Positions 1 through 7,628 of a stretch of DNA of 64,000 nucleotides are shown piece by piece (position 1 is the stretch's first letter; the number at the start of each line of letters is the position of its first letter). The position numbers and the translations under genes are program-made. The DNA comes from Maritimibacter alkaliphilus (lineage in GTDB: Bacteria > Pseudomonadota > Alphaproteobacteria > Rhodobacterales > Rhodobacteraceae). The notes under the pieces are model-generated. The model saw only the letters and a program-made list of their open reading frames with translations, ran no database searches and was not told the origin of the DNA. The stretch spans positions 124,001 through 188,000 of the forward strand of contig NZ_JAHVIT010000002.1 of assembly GCF_019801605.1 (NCBI RefSeq). Direction: 5' to 3'.

Positions 1-322
1 CCACCAGCGGCACGTCGGGGTCGTAGCGGTAGAGCGACGAGTTGTCGATCACCACGCAGCCCGCGGCGGCGGCCTTCGGCGCATATTCCTTCGTCGGGCC
101 CGAGCCCACGGCGAAGAGCGCGATATCCCAGCCGGTGAAGTCGAAGGTATCCAGGTCCTGGGTCTTCAGTGTCTTCTCGCCAAAGCTGACTTCGGTGCCA
201 AGCGACCTGCGCGAAGCAAGTACGGCGATTTCGTCGACGGGGAATTCCCGCTCGGCGAGGATGTTCAGCATTTCGCGGCCCACGTTACCCGTGGCACCTG
301 CGACGACGACTTTGTAGCCCAT
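1..322 (-). CDS. asd: Aspartate-semialdehyde dehydrogenase, 5' part only
   Basis: NADPH-dependent reduction of aspartyl phosphate to aspartate semialdehyde, shared by lysine/diaminopimelate, threonine and methionine synthesis; cytoplasmic. The 107 visible residues begin MGYKVVVAGATGNVGREML, the GxTGxVG nucleotide-binding loop of this family, and continue through LASxRSLGTEV and the ALFAVGSGPTKEYAPKAAAAG segment to VVIDNSSLYR, all family hallmarks. The catalytic cysteine lies beyond the left edge. The start is fixed by an AAAGGAGT ribosome binding site about 8 bases upstream. The gene runs off the window and nothing upstream suggests an operon, since the next gene on this strand is an MFS transporter more than 200 bases away. 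Confidence 0.95.
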   Translation of the reverse strand, partial: MGYKVVVAGATGNVGREMLNILAEREFPVDEIAVLASRRSLGTEVSFGEKTLKTQDLDTFDFTGWDIALFAVGSGPTKEYAPKAAAAGCVVIDNSSLYRYDPDVPLV

Positions 323-419
323 CTGGATAGACTCCTTTCGCATTGGGACGCGGGTCTATACCGCGAAGGCGCCAGTGAAGGAAGGGCGCATCGCGGGACC
401 CACGCATGTAGAGAGAAGC

Positions 420-439
420 GCGGGGGGCCAGCCCCCCGC
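420..439. repeat. GC hairpin 5' of the dispersed GGAT element
   Basis: GCGGGGGGC and GCCCCCCGC form a 9-bp perfect inverted repeat around CA. It sits directly before the dispersed intergenic element at 441-470. A comparable G-run/C-run hairpin precedes the copy near 18357. Confidence 0.5.
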
Positions 440-440
440 A

Positions 441-470
441 CCTCCCGGGATGTTCGAGGCAAGAAAATGG
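441..470 (+). repeat. Dispersed intergenic GGAT element, copy A
   Basis: This aligns without gaps to two other intergenic sites in the window (reverse strand at 3884-3915, forward at 18357-18388). The shared frame is a pyrimidine/GC run, then GGAT, then 15 partly conserved bases, then ATG. It lies between the 3' end of the MFS gene and the 5' end of asd. I recall similar tails in many Rhodobacterales intergenic regions but cannot check that here. Confidence 0.5.
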
Positions 471-526
471 ACCGGTGGGGTGCAAAGTCAAATCGGGGGG
501 CCCGGGCCGTCCCACGGATCGGCCCC

Positions 527-1696
527 TCAGTCCGTCCGGTCGCGCGCCAGCAGGTAGATCGCCAGCGCCAGTGCCAACAGCCCCGCGTAAAGCAGCAGCA
601 CCGGCTGGAAGGCGGCCTCGGGCGGGGTGATCCCGGGGCTGTAGAGCCGGCCGCTGGCGACCTGCGTCAGCCCGACGGTGCCGATGGCCAGCAGGTTCAG
701 CAGCGCCACGCCCCGCCCGGCGAGATGATCGGGCACGAAGGCGCGGCCATGGGCCATGACCAGCGGGTAGGAGGCGGCGCAGAGCCCCAGCAGGGCAAAG
801 AGCGCCGTGGTGGCCCAGACCCCCATGGGCGGCAGCAGGATCAGCGCCACGAGCGCCAGAAGCGCGCCCGCGTTGCCGGTGAAGATCACCCACTTCCGGG
901 TGCCGAACCAGCGGTCCGCCGGCCCGTAGGCGAAGCTGCCCGCGATCATCGCCAGCCCCATGGCCGTGGCGGCCCAGCCCACGGTCGCGGGGTCCGCCCC
1001 GTAGGTCTCGCGCAGGTAGGGCCCGATCCAGAGGCCCCGGACCCCGGCGGCGGGGGCGTAATTCGCGATGGCGATGGGAAACACCAGCCAGAGCGCGGGG
1101 ATCCGGAACAGGTCGAGGAAGGAGCCCCCCGTGCCCTGCTGCGCGGGCGGCGGATCCTTCACCAGCACCCCTATGCCAAGCGCGGTCAGGGCGCTGACCG
1201 CGGCCAGCACCCACATGGTCGCGCGCCAGCCGATCGTCTCGGCCGCGGCAGTCACCGGCATTGCGGCAAAGAGGTTGCCCAGCGTCCCGATCCCCAGCAC
1301 CGCCGCGGCGAGCGAGGCGAAGAGCGCGGGCGGATAGACCCGGGCGAAGATGTAGTAGGCCGCCATCAGCACCGGCGCACAGCCGACCCCCAGCAGCGCC
1401 ATGGCGAGCGAGACATGCCAGGGCGCCTGCGCCACGGCAAAGACCAGCGCCCCGCCCCCGCCGCCCACCAGCAGCAGGACCGAGGCCGTGCGCCGGGGCC
1501 CGACCCGGTCCAGCGCGGAGCCTACCGGCACCTGCATCGCCGCGAAGACCAGGAACCAGAGCCCCGAGGCCAGGGCCAGGTCCTCGGGCCCCGCGCCGAT
1601 GTCCTCGGCCAGCGGGCCCGTCAGCACCGCAAGGAACGTGCGGTAGAACTGGCTCAGCACATAGGCGAAGCACAGCAGGGCTAATCCGATACGCAT
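527..1696 (-). CDS. MFS transporter, substrate unknown
   Basis: A 389-residue integral inner-membrane protein, the usual length for a 12-helix major facilitator. It has alternating hydrophobic helices throughout and the loop 2-3 signature as GSALDRVGPRRT near residue 60, with a second copy in the C-terminal half (YGPADRWFGTRK). The start has a strong GGGAGGAAGATC ribosome binding site. It begins 48 bases after livM on the same strand, so it may be the last gene of the liv operon. This would suggest uptake or export of a compound related to the liv substrate or its breakdown product. Nothing in the sequence identifies the solute. Confidence 0.85.
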   Translation of the reverse strand: MRIGLALLCFAYVLSQFYRTFLAVLTGPLAEDIGAGPEDLALASGLWFLVFAAMQVPVGSALDRVGPRRTASVLLLVGGGGGALVFAVAQAPWHVSLAMALLGVGCAPVLMAAYYIFARVYPPALFASLAAAVLGIGTLGNLFAAMPVTAAAETIGWRATMWVLAAVSALTALGIGVLVKDPPPAQQGTGGSFLDLFRIPALWLVFPIAIANYAPAAGVRGLWIGPYLRETYGADPATVGWAATAMGLAMIAGSFAYGPADRWFGTRKWVIFTGNAGALLALVALILLPPMGVWATTALFALLGLCAASYPLVMAHGRAFVPDHLAGRGVALLNLLAIGTVGLTQVASGRLYSPGITPPEAAFQPVLLLYAGLLALALAIYLLARDRTD

Positions 1697-1744
1697 GATC
1701 TTCCTCCCGCGCCCCTCCGGTCCCCCGGCGGGCGCGTTCCTCCT

Positions 1745-2803
1745 CTATCTCCCGTCGCGCAGCCTTCCCACGATTCCGGTCGGAAAGAAATAGACCGAGA
1801 GGATGAAGAGCAGCCCGAGCCAGAGCAGCCAGCGGTCGGGCGAGAGCAGCGCGGGCAGGATCGGAAGCCCCTCGAAGGCGCCCGCGGCCAGACCCATCAG
1901 CTCCTGCAGGTAGTTCTGCGCCACGACGAAGAGCGTGGCCCCCAGCACGGCGCCATAGATCGTGCCCATGCCCCCGATGACGACCATCAGCAGGATATCC
2001 AGCATGATCTCCATCGAGAGCACGGTGGAAGGCCCGACATAGCGCAGCCAGATCGCGTAGAGCGCCCCGGCAAAGGCCGCGATGGCGGCGCTCAGGCAGG
2101 TGGCGGCGACGCGGTACTGCACCACCCGGTAGCCGATCGCCTCGGCGCGGAAGTCGTTCTCGCGGATCGCCTGCAACACCCGGCCGAAGGGCGAATTCAC
2201 CACGCGCAGCAGGAAGAGCACGCCCACCAGCGACCCTGCTAAGACCACGTAGTAATTCAGCAGCTTGCCGTTCATCCGCACGCCGAAGACCGGCTCGTCC
2301 ATGAACTTGAACGCGGGCGTCAGGGCGCGCGGGATCTGGTAGTTCAGCCCGTCCTCGCCCCCGGTGATCTGCGACAGCTGGCTCACCAGCACCGCCACGG
2401 CGGAGGCGACGGCCAGCGTGATCATGGCAAAGAAGATCGCCCGGACGCGCAGCGAGAAGAGCCCGATCAGGAAGGCCGCCGCGATGGCCGCCACACTGCC
2501 TGCGCCGATGCCGAAGGCCAGCGCCCCCCAGCTCCGCCCGAGATACTCGCAGGAGAGCGCGACACCATAGGCCCCCATGCCGAAGAACATCGTATGGGCG
2601 AAGCTGACGATCCCGCCGTACCCCAGCAGAAGGTCGTAGGAGGCCACCAGCAGGATGAAGACACAGATCCGCGCCGCCGTATCCAGCGACCGCGTGCCGG
2701 GAAAGAGGAAGGGCGCCAGCGCGAGACAGACCAGCACCGCCAGCAGCAGAAGCGAGAGCACGCGGGACCGGGGCGCATCGCCCGAAAGAAGCGTCGCGAT
2801 CAT
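1745..2803 (-). CDS. livM: Branched-chain-type ABC transporter permease LivM
   Basis: One of the two inner-membrane permeases of a hydrophobic amino-acid (HAAT) ABC importer; 352 residues with about ten hydrophobic helices. The LivM-type segments are present: ASYDLLLGYGGIVSFAH near residue 55, the ANDFRAEAIGYRV-like EAA loop near residue 215, and IGGMGTIYGAVLGA near residue 280. Its ATG overlaps the stop of livH by four bases (ATGA at 2800-2803), so the two permeases are translationally coupled. HAAT systems with this gene order transport many things besides leucine (amides, urea, aromatic acids), so the substrate stays open. Confidence 0.93.
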   Translation of the reverse strand: MIATLLSGDAPRSRVLSLLLLAVLVCLALAPFLFPGTRSLDTAARICVFILLVASYDLLLGYGGIVSFAHTMFFGMGAYGVALSCEYLGRSWGALAFGIGAGSVAAIAAAFLIGLFSLRVRAIFFAMITLAVASAVAVLVSQLSQITGGEDGLNYQIPRALTPAFKFMDEPVFGVRMNGKLLNYYVVLAGSLVGVLFLLRVVNSPFGRVLQAIRENDFRAEAIGYRVVQYRVAATCLSAAIAAFAGALYAIWLRYVGPSTVLSMEIMLDILLMVVIGGMGTIYGAVLGATLFVVAQNYLQELMGLAAGAFEGLPILPALLSPDRWLLWLGLLFILSVYFFPTGIVGRLRDGR

Positions 2804-3831
2804 TTTGCCTTCACCACCGGGATCATGCCCATCGGGCGCCACATGAGGATCGCCACCATCAGCCCGATGTTGGAGATCAGCGCCACCTTGGGCTCGAGAA
2901 AGGCGATGTAGTTCTGCAAGAGCCCGACCAGCAGCGCCCCGATGAAGCAGCCCTCGACCGAGCCGAGTCCCCCGATGATCACCACGATGAAGATCAGGAT
3001 CATCACCTCCTGTCCCATGTGGGCGGTGATGATCTCCTGATAGAGACCCCACATGACACCGCCCAGACCGGCCAGCGCCGAGCCCGCGATGAAGACGCCC
3101 ACGAAGACGAGCCGCAGCCGGTAGCCCAGTGCCTCGACCATCTCGCCGTTCTCGACGCCCGCGCGCACGATCAGCCCGATCTTGGTCCGGCGCAGCACGA
3201 AGCGCATTGCAAGGAACAGCACCAGCCCCACGCCCACCGCCAGCAGCCGGTATTTCTCGATCGCGGCCCCGGCAAAGGTCAGCCCGCCCTGCAGCGTCTC
3301 GGGGCGGCGGATGAAGATCTCTTCCGGTCCCCAGATCACGACGATCAGCTGCTCGATCACGATCAGCCCGCCCATGGTGACAAGGATCTGCTTCAGGTGC
3401 GCGCCATAGACCGGCTTGACGATGACCTTCTCGAAGGCCCAGCCGACACCGCCGGTCACCACCATCGCGGCGATGGCTGCCGCCCCCATGGCCAACAGGT
3501 TCAGCACCAGCGAGGGGGCCCCTGCCATGCCGCCCAGCCAGATCAGCACCGAAACGCCCACGAAGGCCCCGATGGAGACGAAGGCCCCGTGGCCGAAGTT
3601 GATCACGTCCATCAGGCCGAAGACCAGCGTCATCCCCGAGGCCATGATGAAGATCATCATCCCCATCGCCAGCCCGCTCACCGTCAGGGTCAGCCACGAC
3701 GAGGTCGCCGGGATCGCGAGGTAGCCCAGCAGGACCATCACCGGCACCAGCAGCACCGGGGCCCAGGGTTCCAGCCGCTCGGCCAGTCCTTTCCGCGCCA
3801 TGGTCGGCGCGTGATCGGGCGCAAGGCTCAT
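2800..3831 (-). CDS. livH: Branched-chain-type ABC transporter permease LivH
   Basis: Second inner-membrane permease of the HAAT importer, 343 residues from the chosen ATG. Family features are GMTLVFGLMDVINFGHGAF near residue 75, the EALGYRLR coupling loop near residue 240 and IIGGLGSVEGCFIGA near residue 290. An upstream in-frame TTG at 3858 would add nine residues, but the ATG at 3831 sits behind a purine/G-rich stretch and gives the usual N-terminus. The 94-base gap to livF holds a copy of the dispersed GGAT element, which breaks the otherwise overlapping gene spacing of this operon. Confidence 0.93.
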   Translation of the reverse strand: MSLAPDHAPTMARKGLAERLEPWAPVLLVPVMVLLGYLAIPATSSWLTLTVSGLAMGMMIFIMASGMTLVFGLMDVINFGHGAFVSIGAFVGVSVLIWLGGMAGAPSLVLNLLAMGAAAIAAMVVTGGVGWAFEKVIVKPVYGAHLKQILVTMGGLIVIEQLIVVIWGPEEIFIRRPETLQGGLTFAGAAIEKYRLLAVGVGLVLFLAMRFVLRRTKIGLIVRAGVENGEMVEALGYRLRLVFVGVFIAGSALAGLGGVMWGLYQEIITAHMGQEVMILIFIVVIIGGLGSVEGCFIGALLVGLLQNYIAFLEPKVALISNIGLMVAILMWRPMGMIPVVKAK

Positions 3832-3883
3832 GCCGCGCCCCCTATCCCGAAGCGCCAACCGCGCAGCGGCGCGCCGGCCCTCT

Positions 3884-3915
3884 CATCCACTGTTCCCAAG
3901 TATCCCCGCCGGAGG
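3884..3915 (-). repeat. Dispersed intergenic GGAT element, copy C
   Basis: Read on the minus strand it contains GGCGGGGATACTTGG followed by GAACAGTGGATG. From the GGAT to the terminal ATG the spacing is identical to copies A (441-470) and B (18357-18388). It lies inside the liv operon between livF and livH. Confidence 0.5.
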
Positions 3916-3925
3916 CCCAAAATCT

Positions 3926-4651
3926 TCAATGCCCGCCCTCCATCGACAGCCCCATCAGCCGTTCCTGCAACCCAGCATCCCCGGCCAGTTCCGCCATTTC
4001 GCCGCTCCAGATCACCCGCCCGTCGTCCATCACCGCCACAAGGTCGCCCAGCGCGCGCGCCACGGCAAAGTTCTGCTCCACCAGCAGGATCGAGGCACCG
4101 GCCTCCTTCAGTTCCCGCAGGGCGCGGGCCATGGTGGTCACGATGGCCGGGGCCAGCCCCTTGGTGGGTTCGTCGATCAGGTAGAGCCTGCGCTCCTCGA
4201 TCATCGCCCGCGCGATGGAGAGCATCTGCTTCTGACCGCCCGACAGCGTGCCCGCAGGCCCTTTCCAGAAGGTGCGCAGCGGCGGGAAGGCCTCGAAGAT
4301 CCAGTCACGCCGCGCCGGGTCGATCCGGCCCGAGACGGCAGCGAGGACCATGTTCTCCTCCACCGTCAGGTCGCCGAAGATGCCCATGTTCTCGGGCACG
4401 AAACCGATGCCGGACCGCGCGATGGCCGGGGTGGGCCGCGCGGTGATGTCCGCGCCGTCAAAGGTGATCCGCCCGGCCTTGGCGCGCCAGTGGCCCATGA
4501 TCGTGCGCAGCGTCGTGGTCTTGCCCACGCCATTGCGCCCCAGCAGCATGGTCACCTTGCCGCGCGGTACCTCAAGGTCGACACCCTGAAGGATGTGGTA
4601 CTGGGCGATATCGGTCTGCACGCCCTCCAGTCGCAGGATCGGATCGCTCAT
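3926..4651 (-). CDS. livF: HAAT-type ABC transporter ATPase LivF
   Basis: Cytoplasmic ATPase that powers the Liv permeases, 241 residues. Walker A is GRNGVGKTT (residues 38-46), the ABC signature is LSGGQKQM near residue 137, Walker B is LYLIDEPTKGLAP, and the H-loop position carries Q (LLVEQN), as is normal in LivF. The ATG overlaps the livG stop by four bases (ATGA at 4648-4651). The protein pairs with LivG as a heterodimeric motor. Confidence 0.95.
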   Translation of the reverse strand: MSDPILRLEGVQTDIAQYHILQGVDLEVPRGKVTMLLGRNGVGKTTTLRTIMGHWRAKAGRITFDGADITARPTPAIARSGIGFVPENMGIFGDLTVEENMVLAAVSGRIDPARRDWIFEAFPPLRTFWKGPAGTLSGGQKQMLSIARAMIEERRLYLIDEPTKGLAPAIVTTMARALRELKEAGASILLVEQNFAVARALGDLVAVMDDGRVIWSGEMAELAGDAGLQERLMGLSMEGGH

Positions 4652-5418
4652 GCCCCCAGCTCCGCCAGATCACGGCCCATGTAGGCCTCCTGTACCACGT
4701 CCGAGGCCATGACCTCCGCGGGCGCCCCGTCGGCGGCCAGTGCCCCGTTGTGCAGCACGATGATCCGGTCGGCCAGGGTGCGGATCACGTCCATCTTGTG
4801 CTCGACCAGAAGGATCGTCCGGTCCTTCTGCGCCTTCAGCTCGGCAATCAGGTCCAGCACCACGGGGGCCTCGTCCACGGACATGCCCGCCGTCGGCTCA
4901 TCGAACATGTAGACCAGCGGATCGAGGGCGATCAGCAGCGCCACCTCCAGCTTGCGCTGGTTGCCGTGGGACAGCGCGCTCACCTTCTGCCCGGCCTGTG
5001 CGGTCAGCCGAACCCGGTCCAGCACCGCCTCGGCCCGCTCGGTCAGGGCAACCTGCGAGGCGGCGGTCGAGAGGATCGAGAAGCCGCGCCGCGCCTTCGA
5101 CTGGATCACGAGGCGGACATTCTCCAGCACCGTGAGATCGGGAAACAGGTTGGTCAGCTGGAACGCCCGACCGACCCCCGCGTGGCAGCGGGCCGAGACG
5201 GAGGCGCGGGTCACATCCCGCCCCGCCAGCATGACCCGCCCCTCGAAGGCCGGGATCTGACCCGAGATGAGGTTGAAATAGGTCGTCTTGCCCGCCCCGT
5301 TCGGCCCGACTATGGCCGTCAGCTCGCCGGTGCGAAAGGCACAGGTGACATGGTCCACGGCGACGTGGCCGCCGAACCGGACCGTCAGGTCATGGGTCGT
5401 GAGGATCTCGTGCGTCAT
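4648..5418 (-). CDS. livG: HAAT-type ABC transporter ATPase LivG
   Basis: ATPase partner of LivF, 256 residues from the preferred ATG. Walker A is GPNGAGKTT (residues 38-46). The signature is LSHGNQRKLEVA, the degenerate form usual for LivG, and Walker B reads VYMFDEPTAGMS followed by LLVEHKMD. An in-frame ATG at 5445 would extend it by nine residues, but that codon abuts the T-run of the hairpin at 5447-5478, so 5418 is preferred. No strong ribosome binding site precedes either start, which may keep ATPase synthesis low relative to the binding protein. Confidence 0.92.
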   Translation of the reverse strand: MTHEILTTHDLTVRFGGHVAVDHVTCAFRTGELTAIVGPNGAGKTTYFNLISGQIPAFEGRVMLAGRDVTRASVSARCHAGVGRAFQLTNLFPDLTVLENVRLVIQSKARRGFSILSTAASQVALTERAEAVLDRVRLTAQAGQKVSALSHGNQRKLEVALLIALDPLVYMFDEPTAGMSVDEAPVVLDLIAELKAQKDRTILLVEHKMDVIRTLADRIIVLHNGALAADGAPAEVMASDVVQEAYMGRDLAELGA

Positions 5419-5446
5419 GAGGGGACCGCCGCAGGGAGAGGGCATG

Positions 5447-5478
5447 AAAAACGGGCGCCGGAAGCAGCACCGGCGCCC
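5447..5478 (-). terminator. Terminator/attenuator between binding protein and livG
   Basis: GGGCGCCGG and CCGGCGCCC (5453-5461 and 5470-5478) form a perfect 9-bp stem with an 8-base loop. On the minus strand the stem is followed by C and five T residues. Its place just after the binding-protein stop codon suggests partial termination, so that the binding protein outnumbers the downstream membrane components. Confidence 0.85.
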
Positions 5479-5496
5479 GCAGCACTCGTTAAACCA

Positions 5497-6669
5497 CTAG
5501 TTGCGCACCGGGATCGGCAGGTCGTCGATCGTCAGCTCGCGCACAAGCTCTGGGATGGCCCAGTCAACGCCGTCCTCGACCTTGATCTTGAAGTGATACA
5601 TGGACTGGAGCGCCTGGTGGTCTTCCGGGCGGAACATCATCTTGCCCTTGGGCGTCTCCCATTCCATGCCTTCCATGGCGGCGATCAGGTCCTCGGTCTC
5701 GGTGGAGCCCGCCTTGCGGATCGCCTCCACGATGGCGAGACCGGCCGCCATGCCACCGGCGGTGAAGAAGTCGGGCGGGGCGCCGAAACGGGCCTCGTGT
5801 TCCTTCACCAGCCAGTCATTCACCGGGTTCTTGGGGCTCTCGTAGTAGTAGTAGGTCGCCCCCTCCATGCCGGGGAATTCCTTGTAGGCCGAAAGCGCGG
5901 CGAGGATGTTGCCCCCGGTCGCGATCTCGATGCCGAAGCGCGACGGGTCCATCGCGTTGACCTTGGACATCGGGTTGTTGGCCCCCGCCCAGATCACGAA
6001 GAGCTTCTTCTCCCCGTCGAGGTCCTTCATCGCGTTGAAGATGCGCTCCGCCGCCGCCGTGAAATCGGTGGTGTCCGTGGGCACGTATTCCTCGTGCACG
6101 ATCTCGGTGCCGCTGCCCTCCAGTGCCTCCTTGAAGGCAGAGATCCCGTCGCGGCCGAAGGCGTAGTCCTGCGCCAGCGTCGCGATCTTCACGTCGTCGC
6201 CCGCCAGCGCGATGGCATTGGCCACGGCGTCCTGCGAGGAGTTGCGCCCGGTGCGGAAGATGTAGCGATTCCAGTCGCTGCCGGTGATCGAATCCGCCAC
6301 CGCAGGCTCCACGATCAGGATCTTCTCGTATTCCTCGGCCACCGGCAGCATCGCCAGCGCCACGCCGGAGGAGACAGGGCCCACCGCGATATCGGCGTCA
6401 TCGTCGCCAAAGGCCTCTTCCAGCAGGGCCTTGCCGTTCTCCGGCTTCATCTGGGTGTCTTTCTCGATCACGACGATCTTCTCGCCGTCGATCTCCATGG
6501 TCCCCTCGGTGGCATATTCGAGGCCCATCATCAGCCCGTTGTGGGACTGGGTGGCATAGGCCTCCAGCGGGCCTGTCTTGCCGTAGATATGGGCGATGGT
6601 GATCTCTGAATGGCCGGCCGTCGCCAGGCCGAGCGCCATCAGGGCGCCGACCGCTATGGTAGTCTTCAT
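5497..6669 (-). CDS. Periplasmic binding protein of the Liv-type ABC transporter
   Basis: Type I periplasmic binding protein (LivK/AmiC fold), 390 residues. A short export signal (KTTIAVGALMALGLATAGHS) ends near residue 21, and the mature protein starts ITIAHIYGKTGPLEAYA. Characteristic pieces are VGPVSSGVALAMLPVAEEY, FRTGRNSSQDAVANA and LAQDYAFGRDG. The ribosome binding site GGGAGGACATCC precedes the ATG. It is the first gene of the liv operon, and a perfect 19-base palindrome lies about 105 bases upstream. The ligand cannot be read from the sequence; sub-families close to this bind amino acids, amides or aromatic acids. Confidence 0.9.
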   Translation of the reverse strand: MKTTIAVGALMALGLATAGHSEITIAHIYGKTGPLEAYATQSHNGLMMGLEYATEGTMEIDGEKIVVIEKDTQMKPENGKALLEEAFGDDDADIAVGPVSSGVALAMLPVAEEYEKILIVEPAVADSITGSDWNRYIFRTGRNSSQDAVANAIALAGDDVKIATLAQDYAFGRDGISAFKEALEGSGTEIVHEEYVPTDTTDFTAAAERIFNAMKDLDGEKKLFVIWAGANNPMSKVNAMDPSRFGIEIATGGNILAALSAYKEFPGMEGATYYYYESPKNPVNDWLVKEHEARFGAPPDFFTAGGMAAGLAIVEAIRKAGSTETEDLIAAMEGMEWETPKGKMMFRPEDHQALQSMYHFKIKVEDGVDWAIPELVRELTIDDLPIPVRN

Positions 6670-6773
6670 GGATGTCCTCCCGAACGTGAATCTGCCGCCC
6701 TCCCGCGGCGCTCTTCCGTCTTCATTCGATGGTGATCGGCACCGATAACCCTGTCAACACGGCATTTTTCGAC

Positions 6774-6792
6774 CGGGAAAGAATCTTTCCCG
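6774..6792. promoter_or_regulatory. Perfect 19-base palindrome upstream of the liv operon
   Basis: CGGGAAAGA and TCTTTCCCG are perfect inverted copies around a single central A. The site is about 105 bases upstream of the binding-protein start and 23 bases from the SDR terminator. Odd-length symmetry without a loop fits a dimeric repressor or activator site better than a terminator. Confidence 0.5.
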
Positions 6793-6804
6793 ACGTTATC
6801 CGGC

Positions 6805-6840
6805 CTGAAAAGCAAACCGCCGGGCAATCGCCCGGCGGTT
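6805..6840 (-). terminator. Rho-independent terminator of the SDR/ALDH/ABC operon
   Basis: AACCGCCGGGC and GCCCGGCGGTT (6815-6825 and 6830-6840) form an 11-bp perfect stem with a 4-base loop. On the minus strand it is followed by TGCTTTTC. It lies 36 bases after the SDR stop codon and closes the operon that starts near 14204. Confidence 0.88.
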
Positions 6841-6875
6841 GATCTTATACTCGGATGTATGCGTCTGAAACGGGC

Positions 6876-7616
6876 TCAGATGCAGCGCCCGCCATCCACT
6901 TCCATGCAGACGCCCGTCACCATCGAGGCCTCGTCCGAAGCAAGGTAGAGCGCCGCGTTGGCGATGTCCTGCGGGGTCGAGAACCGCCCGATCGGGATGG
7001 TGGAGAGGAACTTGGCCCGCACCTCGGGCGTGTCCTGCCCCATGAAGCTCTTCAGCAGGGGCGTTTCGCCCGCCACCGGGTTCACCGCGTTCACCCGGAT
7101 GCCGAAGGGCGCCAGTTCCACCGCCATAGCGCGGGTCGCGGTGTTCATCCAGCCCTTGGTGGAATTGTACCACGTCAGGTTGGGCCGCGGGCTGACCCCG
7201 CCGGTGGAGGCGATGTTGACGATCGACCCCGTGCCGCGCGCCTTCATCTTGGGGACCAGCACCTTGGCCAGCAGGTAGACCGACCGGCAGTTCACGTTGA
7301 ACACCCGGTCGAACTCCTGCTCCGTCACCTCTTCCATCGGTTTCGGCAGATGCGTCGTGCCCGCGTTGTTCACGAGGATATCGACCGGGCCGCAGTTGCG
7401 CTCGGCCATGCCCACCATGATCGCCACGGCCTCCGGGTCCGCGACGTCCGCCTCGCAGTAGATGCCGCCGATCTCCTTGGCGACGGCCTCGGCCGCGTCG
7501 CCATTCAGGTCAGCCACCAGCACCTTGGCGCCCTCCTCGGCGAACCGCTTGGCGATGCCCGCCCCGAAGCCCGACCCCGCCCCGGTGACGATGGCCGTCT
7601 TGCCCTCAAGTCTCAT
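6876..7616 (-). CDS. SDR-family NAD(P)-dependent dehydrogenase
   Basis: Classical short-chain dehydrogenase of 246 residues, oxidising an alcohol or reducing a carbonyl in the cytoplasm. It shows TGAGSGFG (11-18), Asp36 at the end of the second strand (which favours NAD over NADP), NNAG (83-86), Asn109 and the catalytic Ser137, Tyr150 and Lys154. The strong GGAGGAGAGATC ribosome binding site lies only 12 bases after the aldehyde dehydrogenase stop. With that enzyme it could take an imported alcohol through aldehyde to acid, but the order of steps and the substrate are inference. Confidence 0.92.
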   Translation of the reverse strand: MRLEGKTAIVTGAGSGFGAGIAKRFAEEGAKVLVADLNGDAAEAVAKEIGGIYCEADVADPEAVAIMVGMAERNCGPVDILVNNAGTTHLPKPMEEVTEQEFDRVFNVNCRSVYLLAKVLVPKMKARGTGSIVNIASTGGVSPRPNLTWYNSTKGWMNTATRAMAVELAPFGIRVNAVNPVAGETPLLKSFMGQDTPEVRAKFLSTIPIGRFSTPQDIANAALYLASDEASMVTGVCMEVDGGRCI

Positions 7617-7628
7617 GATCTCTCCTCC

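Noticed and set aside
5418-5445. Longer livG starting at the ATG at 5445
   Set aside because: That codon directly follows the T-run of a strong terminator and adds nine residues not typical of LivG; the start at 5418 is preferred.
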